Of a DNA stretch of 24,602 nucleotides, positions 22,049 to 24,602 are shown piece by piece. The notes under the pieces were generated by a model, which was given only the letters and a program-made list of their open reading frames with translations, searched no databases and was not told where the DNA came from. Numbering within the stretch: position 1 is the stretch's first letter; every line of letters starts with the position of its first letter. The stretch spans positions 1-24,602 of the forward strand of contig JAEZBU010000281.1 in assembly GCA_023426855.1 (NCBI GenBank). The letters are read 5' to 3'. The stretch comes from Pseudomonadota bacterium. GTDB lineage: Bacteria; Pseudomonadota; Alphaproteobacteria; Rhizobiales; Hyphomicrobiaceae. The position numbers and the translations under genes were made by a program.

Positions 22049-23945
22049 AAGTGCAGCCTTGCGCTGTCTGGGACTGCGGCTCGGTCGCTTGCGCGGTTTC
22101 GCCATTGCCGTTGCCGTTGTCCTCAGTGTGGACCTTGGCGTTCCAGAGAATGGCGACGCCGATCAGCGCCGAAATGATGGAGGCCAGGAAAACGGCGATC
22201 TTGGCCGCCGCGAAGTCACTGGCGACTGGGAATGCCTGACCCGCGATGAACAACGACATCGTGAAGCCGATGCCGGCCATGGCGCCCGCGCCGGTCAGTT
22301 GCCGCCACGTATAGGCGGCTGGTTTGATTGCCAACCCAAGCCAAACGGCCAGCGCTGACGCAGCCAGCATCCCCACCGGCTTGCCGATGACCAAGCCTGC
22401 GATAATGGCCAACAGCAGTTGCTCATGGCCCGCCCAGACATCCATGGTGACAGCGACGCCGGCATTTGCGAGGGCGAAAAGAGGCAGGACGAGATAGCTC
22501 GACCGCGCACCCATGTGTCGTAGCAAGCGGTCTGCGGGCGACTCGAGCCGATCGTGAATGGCATCGAGCGCGCGCAACGCCGGTATGGATGGACCATGGC
22601 TCAGCACTTCGCCGCCGCGCTCGGCCTCGCCTTCCAGGATCGCGTTGGCTTGAGCGGTCAGCGCATGCAGGTCGGCTGGCGGTCTCGTCGGGATGAACAG
22701 CGCCAGCAGCACGCCGGCCAACGTCGCATGCAGTCCGCTGGAGTGGACGAACCACCACAGTAAAATGCCGACCAGCATGTACGGCAGCACGCGATACACG
22801 CCGGCACGGTTGAGCACGGCGAGCATTGCAACGGCGAGAACCGCAACCCCAAGCGCAAGGAAATTGATGCTGCTCGAATAGAATGCCGCGACGACCAGGA
22901 TGGCGCCGATGTCGTCGACGATGGCCGCCGCAGTCAGGAAAACGCGCAGTTCGATCGGCACGCGCTGGCCCATCATCACGATGAGGGCAATGGCGAAGGC
23001 CGTATCTGTCGCCATCGGTACGCCCCAGCCGTGCGACCACGGACCACTGGGAACGACCGCGAGATACAACAAAGCGGGCACAACCATGCCGCCTATTGCG
23101 GCTGCAATAGGCAGGGCGGCGGATTTGCGATTGGCGAGATGGCCGACCGTGAACTCGCGTTTTATCTCCAGACCGACGACGAGAAAGAAGATCGTCAGCA
23201 GCCCGTCGTTGATCCAATGCAGCAGCGACATGCTGAAGCTGAACGATCCGAGCGAGAAGCCGAGATACTGGCGCCAGATGGCTTCGAACTCCGGTCCGGC
23301 CGGCGTGTTGGTCAGCCCAACGGCCAGAAGCGTCGCCAGAAGCAGTAGAATGCCGGCGGATGGTCCCCAGTTCGCGAAGTCGAGCGCCGCGGCGCGAACG
23401 CGATGACCGAGTGTCCCGTTTATTGCATCGACGATCGAACTCTCATCCCAGGCCCCGTCATAGCGGCGGCCGTTGATGAAGAACGTCGGCGTGAACAGCA
23501 CGCCGCTCGATCGGGCACTGGCCTCGTCAGTCTCGACGCGCGCTTTGGCGAGAGCCGTCGCCTGTTCGGCGTCGTTGGGATCCTGCTCCGCGAGATTCAT
23601 ATCCTGCGCGATCGCGGCGAGATCATCCTCGGTGAGCTGCTCGGAGCGCGCCATCAGCGCCATGTGCACGCGCCAGTATTCCTCCGGTGACGCGCGTTCT
23701 GCCAGTTCGGCGGCGCGCCGTGAGAGGTCGTTGTTGGTCAGCGGGCGATGACGAAAGACATAGCGCATGCGGTCGCCGAACTGGTCGCGCAACGCGGCAA
23801 TGTGATCGTTGGCTGCACGGCAGTGTGGGCAGGCGTAACTTCCGTATTCGACCAGTGTGATGGGTGCGTCCATCCGGCCTAGAATGTGATCGTTGGCGTC
23901 GTTTATGGGACGATTGAGCCGCCTGCTGCGTTCTGCTACTGCCAC
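22047..23945 (-). CDS. nhaA: DsbA-like thioredoxin domain fused to NhaA Na+/H+ antiporter
   Basis: 632 residues. Residues ~15-180 are a DsbA/thioredoxin_4-type domain with active site CPHC (39-42) and the cis-proline loop TPTFFING (152-159). Residues ~186-600 are NhaA, an inner-membrane Na+/H+ exchanger: Asp314 (MATDTAFA) and the essential pair Asp344-Asp345 (AIVDDIGA) are present, with LFALANAGV later. NhaA alone is ~390 residues; the extra length is the redox domain plus a C-terminal hydrophilic, Asn/Gly-rich tail. No signal peptide precedes the redox domain, and NhaA's N-terminus faces the cytoplasm, so CPHC should be cytosolic. Start is GTG 23945 with AAGG 8 bases upstream; ATG 23873 would cut the domain. 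The architecture exists in other bacteria but its purpose is unclear. Confidence 0.92.
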   Translation of the reverse strand: MAVAERSRRLNRPINDANDHILGRMDAPITLVEYGSYACPHCRAANDHIAALRDQFGDRMRYVFRHRPLTNNDLSRRAAELAERASPEEYWRVHMALMARSEQLTEDDLAAIAQDMNLAEQDPNDAEQATALAKARVETDEASARSSGVLFTPTFFINGRRYDGAWDESSIVDAINGTLGHRVRAAALDFANWGPSAGILLLLATLLAVGLTNTPAGPEFEAIWRQYLGFSLGSFSFSMSLLHWINDGLLTIFFLVVGLEIKREFTVGHLANRKSAALPIAAAIGGMVVPALLYLAVVPSGPWSHGWGVPMATDTAFAIALIVMMGQRVPIELRVFLTAAAIVDDIGAILVVAAFYSSSINFLALGVAVLAVAMLAVLNRAGVYRVLPYMLVGILLWWFVHSSGLHATLAGVLLALFIPTRPPADLHALTAQANAILEGEAERGGEVLSHGPSIPALRALDAIHDRLESPADRLLRHMGARSSYLVLPLFALANAGVAVTMDVWAGHEQLLLAIIAGLVIGKPVGMLAASALAVWLGLAIKPAAYTWRQLTGAGAMAGIGFTMSLFIAGQAFPVASDFAAAKIAVFLASIISALIGVAILWNAKVHTEDNGNGNGETAQATEPQSQTAQGCT

Positions 23946-24116
23946 CGGCGTTACCTTGTGCTCTATGATCAGGAACTGCGAGACCGTTTGGATTTATAGG
24001 CACTACCAGCTCAAGGTAGCGCGTCACAGCTATGGTCGGGTAAAGCACACTTTGGCCGACGTCGAGCGGAAACATCGCCGCTGGGCGACGTGGCGCGCGG
24101 GCTGTTGTTTGCCGCA

Positions 24117-24144
24117 CTCGCATGCTGGTGCAAAAGCATGCGAG
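24117..24144. repeat. Inverted repeat between the NhaA fusion and cyclase genes
   Basis: CTCGCATGC (24117-24125) and GCATGCGAG (24136-24144) form a perfect nine-base stem with a ten-base loop. It lies 45 bases past the end of the leftward cyclase gene, and so may be its 3' stem-loop; no T-run follows in that direction. An operator for the NhaA-fusion gene is the other possibility. Confidence 0.45.
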
Positions 24145-24188
24145 CGCGATATTCATGATAACGAAAAGGTTATTCGCAAACCCAGTGG

Positions 24189-24602
24189 TCAGTGAACCGC
24201 GATGGGATTGCCGGGGGAGCCGGTCGCGCCTTTGATGGGCAGTGGCGCATAGATATAGGCAAACTCGTAGACCTTGGCGTCGGCCAGCCGTTCTGTTGCA
24301 ACGTTTTCGTGAATGAAGATGCCGTTCTTGGCCAGCAGCTCCTGGTGCACGGCAAACGCCAGTTTCGGATTGGGATTGGGCACGACTTCGACCGCCCAGG
24401 TGTCCGCACCGACGACGGCGACCTGCTTTTTGGCCAGCCATTCGGCGACCGGCACGCCGATCCCGGGTTCGCCGGAATTGAACTCGGCGTTATTGGTGCC
24501 CCAGTGCCGCGACCAGCCGGTGTGGAATAGCACGACATCGCCTTCGCCGATCGAGTCCGCGCTCAAACCCTGTTTGGCCAATGCCGCCTCGACATCGGCA
24601 AC
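24189..24602 (-). CDS. Cyclase / kynurenine formamidase-like protein, C-terminal part (partial)
   Basis: The frame is open to the window edge; 137 C-terminal residues are visible, ending at TGA 24189. They fit the cyclase family (PF04199; kynurenine formamidase, isatin hydrolase and polyketide cyclase relatives): GDVVLFHTGWSRHW, PGIGVPVAEWLAKKQVAVVGADTWAVE and HQELLAKNGIFIHENV, followed by a C-terminal substrate-loop region. The metal-binding HxGTHxDxPxH motif should lie upstream, outside the window, so activity cannot be assessed. Family members are Mn- or Zn-dependent amidases/hydrolases. It reads in the same direction as the NhaA fusion, 243 bases upstream of it. Confidence 0.8.
   Translation of the reverse strand, partial: VADVEAALAKQGLSADSIGEGDVVLFHTGWSRHWGTNNAEFNSGEPGIGVPVAEWLAKKQVAVVGADTWAVEVVPNPNPKLAFAVHQELLAKNGIFIHENVATERLADAKVYEFAYIYAPLPIKGATGSPGNPIAVH

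Noticed and set aside
1..24602. CRISPR array, tRNA/rRNA genes, insertion sequences, prophage or toxin-antitoxin systems
   Set aside because: No regularly spaced repeats, cloverleaf-like sequences, transposase or integrase motifs, or paired small toxin/antitoxin genes were seen on either strand.

Overview
The window is a high-GC, gene-dense stretch of a bacterial chromosome. Gene content and protein style (DUF1127 protein, TAXI-type and DctP-type TRAP components, a KorA/KorB pair with a GltD-like partner, an arabinonate-dehydratase-like IlvD protein, PhoX, a DsbA-NhaA fusion) suggest an alphaproteobacterium of the Hyphomicrobiales, probably near Bradyrhizobium, Afipia or Rhodopseudomonas. That placement is a judgement from protein style, not a search. 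I see no rRNA, tRNA, CRISPR array, transposase or phage gene.

Layout. (1) 1-4070: the 3' end of a pirin-like gene, wrbA, a convergent DUF1127 gene with its own terminator, then a tightly overlapping LysR regulator / short-chain dehydrogenase / class I glutamine amidotransferase operon. (2) 4313-9182: a leftward DinB-superfamily gene, a DctP-type TRAP binding protein without membrane subunits, a coupled cassette of HpcH/HpaI aldolase, D-2-hydroxyacid dehydrogenase and RraA-type aldolase, and a small membrane protein. (3) 9239-11186: a dispersed-repeat-like palindrome and a leftward phoX gene broken by an internal deletion plus frameshift. (4) 11438-21957: a 10.5-kb run of seven rightward genes: a GltD-like FAD/NAD(P)/Fe-S subunit, fused gamma-alpha and beta subunits of a 2-oxoacid oxidoreductase, a DapA-family lyase, a TAXI binding protein, a fused TRAP permease and an IlvD/Edd dehydratase. 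(5) 22047-24602: a leftward DsbA-NhaA fusion and the 3' part of a leftward cyclase (kynurenine-formamidase-like) gene.

How the parts may work together. Region 4 reads as a complete import-and-oxidise unit. The TAXI TRAP system brings in an organic (sugar or keto) acid. The IlvD-type enzyme dehydrates an aldonate to a 2-keto-3-deoxy acid. The DapA-family enzyme cleaves or dehydrates that. The resulting 2-oxoacid (pyruvate or 2-oxoglutarate) is oxidised to its CoA ester by KorAB, with electrons going through the GltD-like subunit to or from NAD(P) instead of only to ferredoxin. Region 2 adds enzymes for 2-oxo and 2-hydroxy acids and another organic-acid binding protein, so most of the window concerns 2-oxoacid metabolism. 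The families and their motifs are clear; substrates and the pathway order are inference.

No region over 300 bases is wholly without a gene. Shorter intergenic stretches hold the terminators, hairpins and candidate promoters listed below; in the rest I see nothing I can support.
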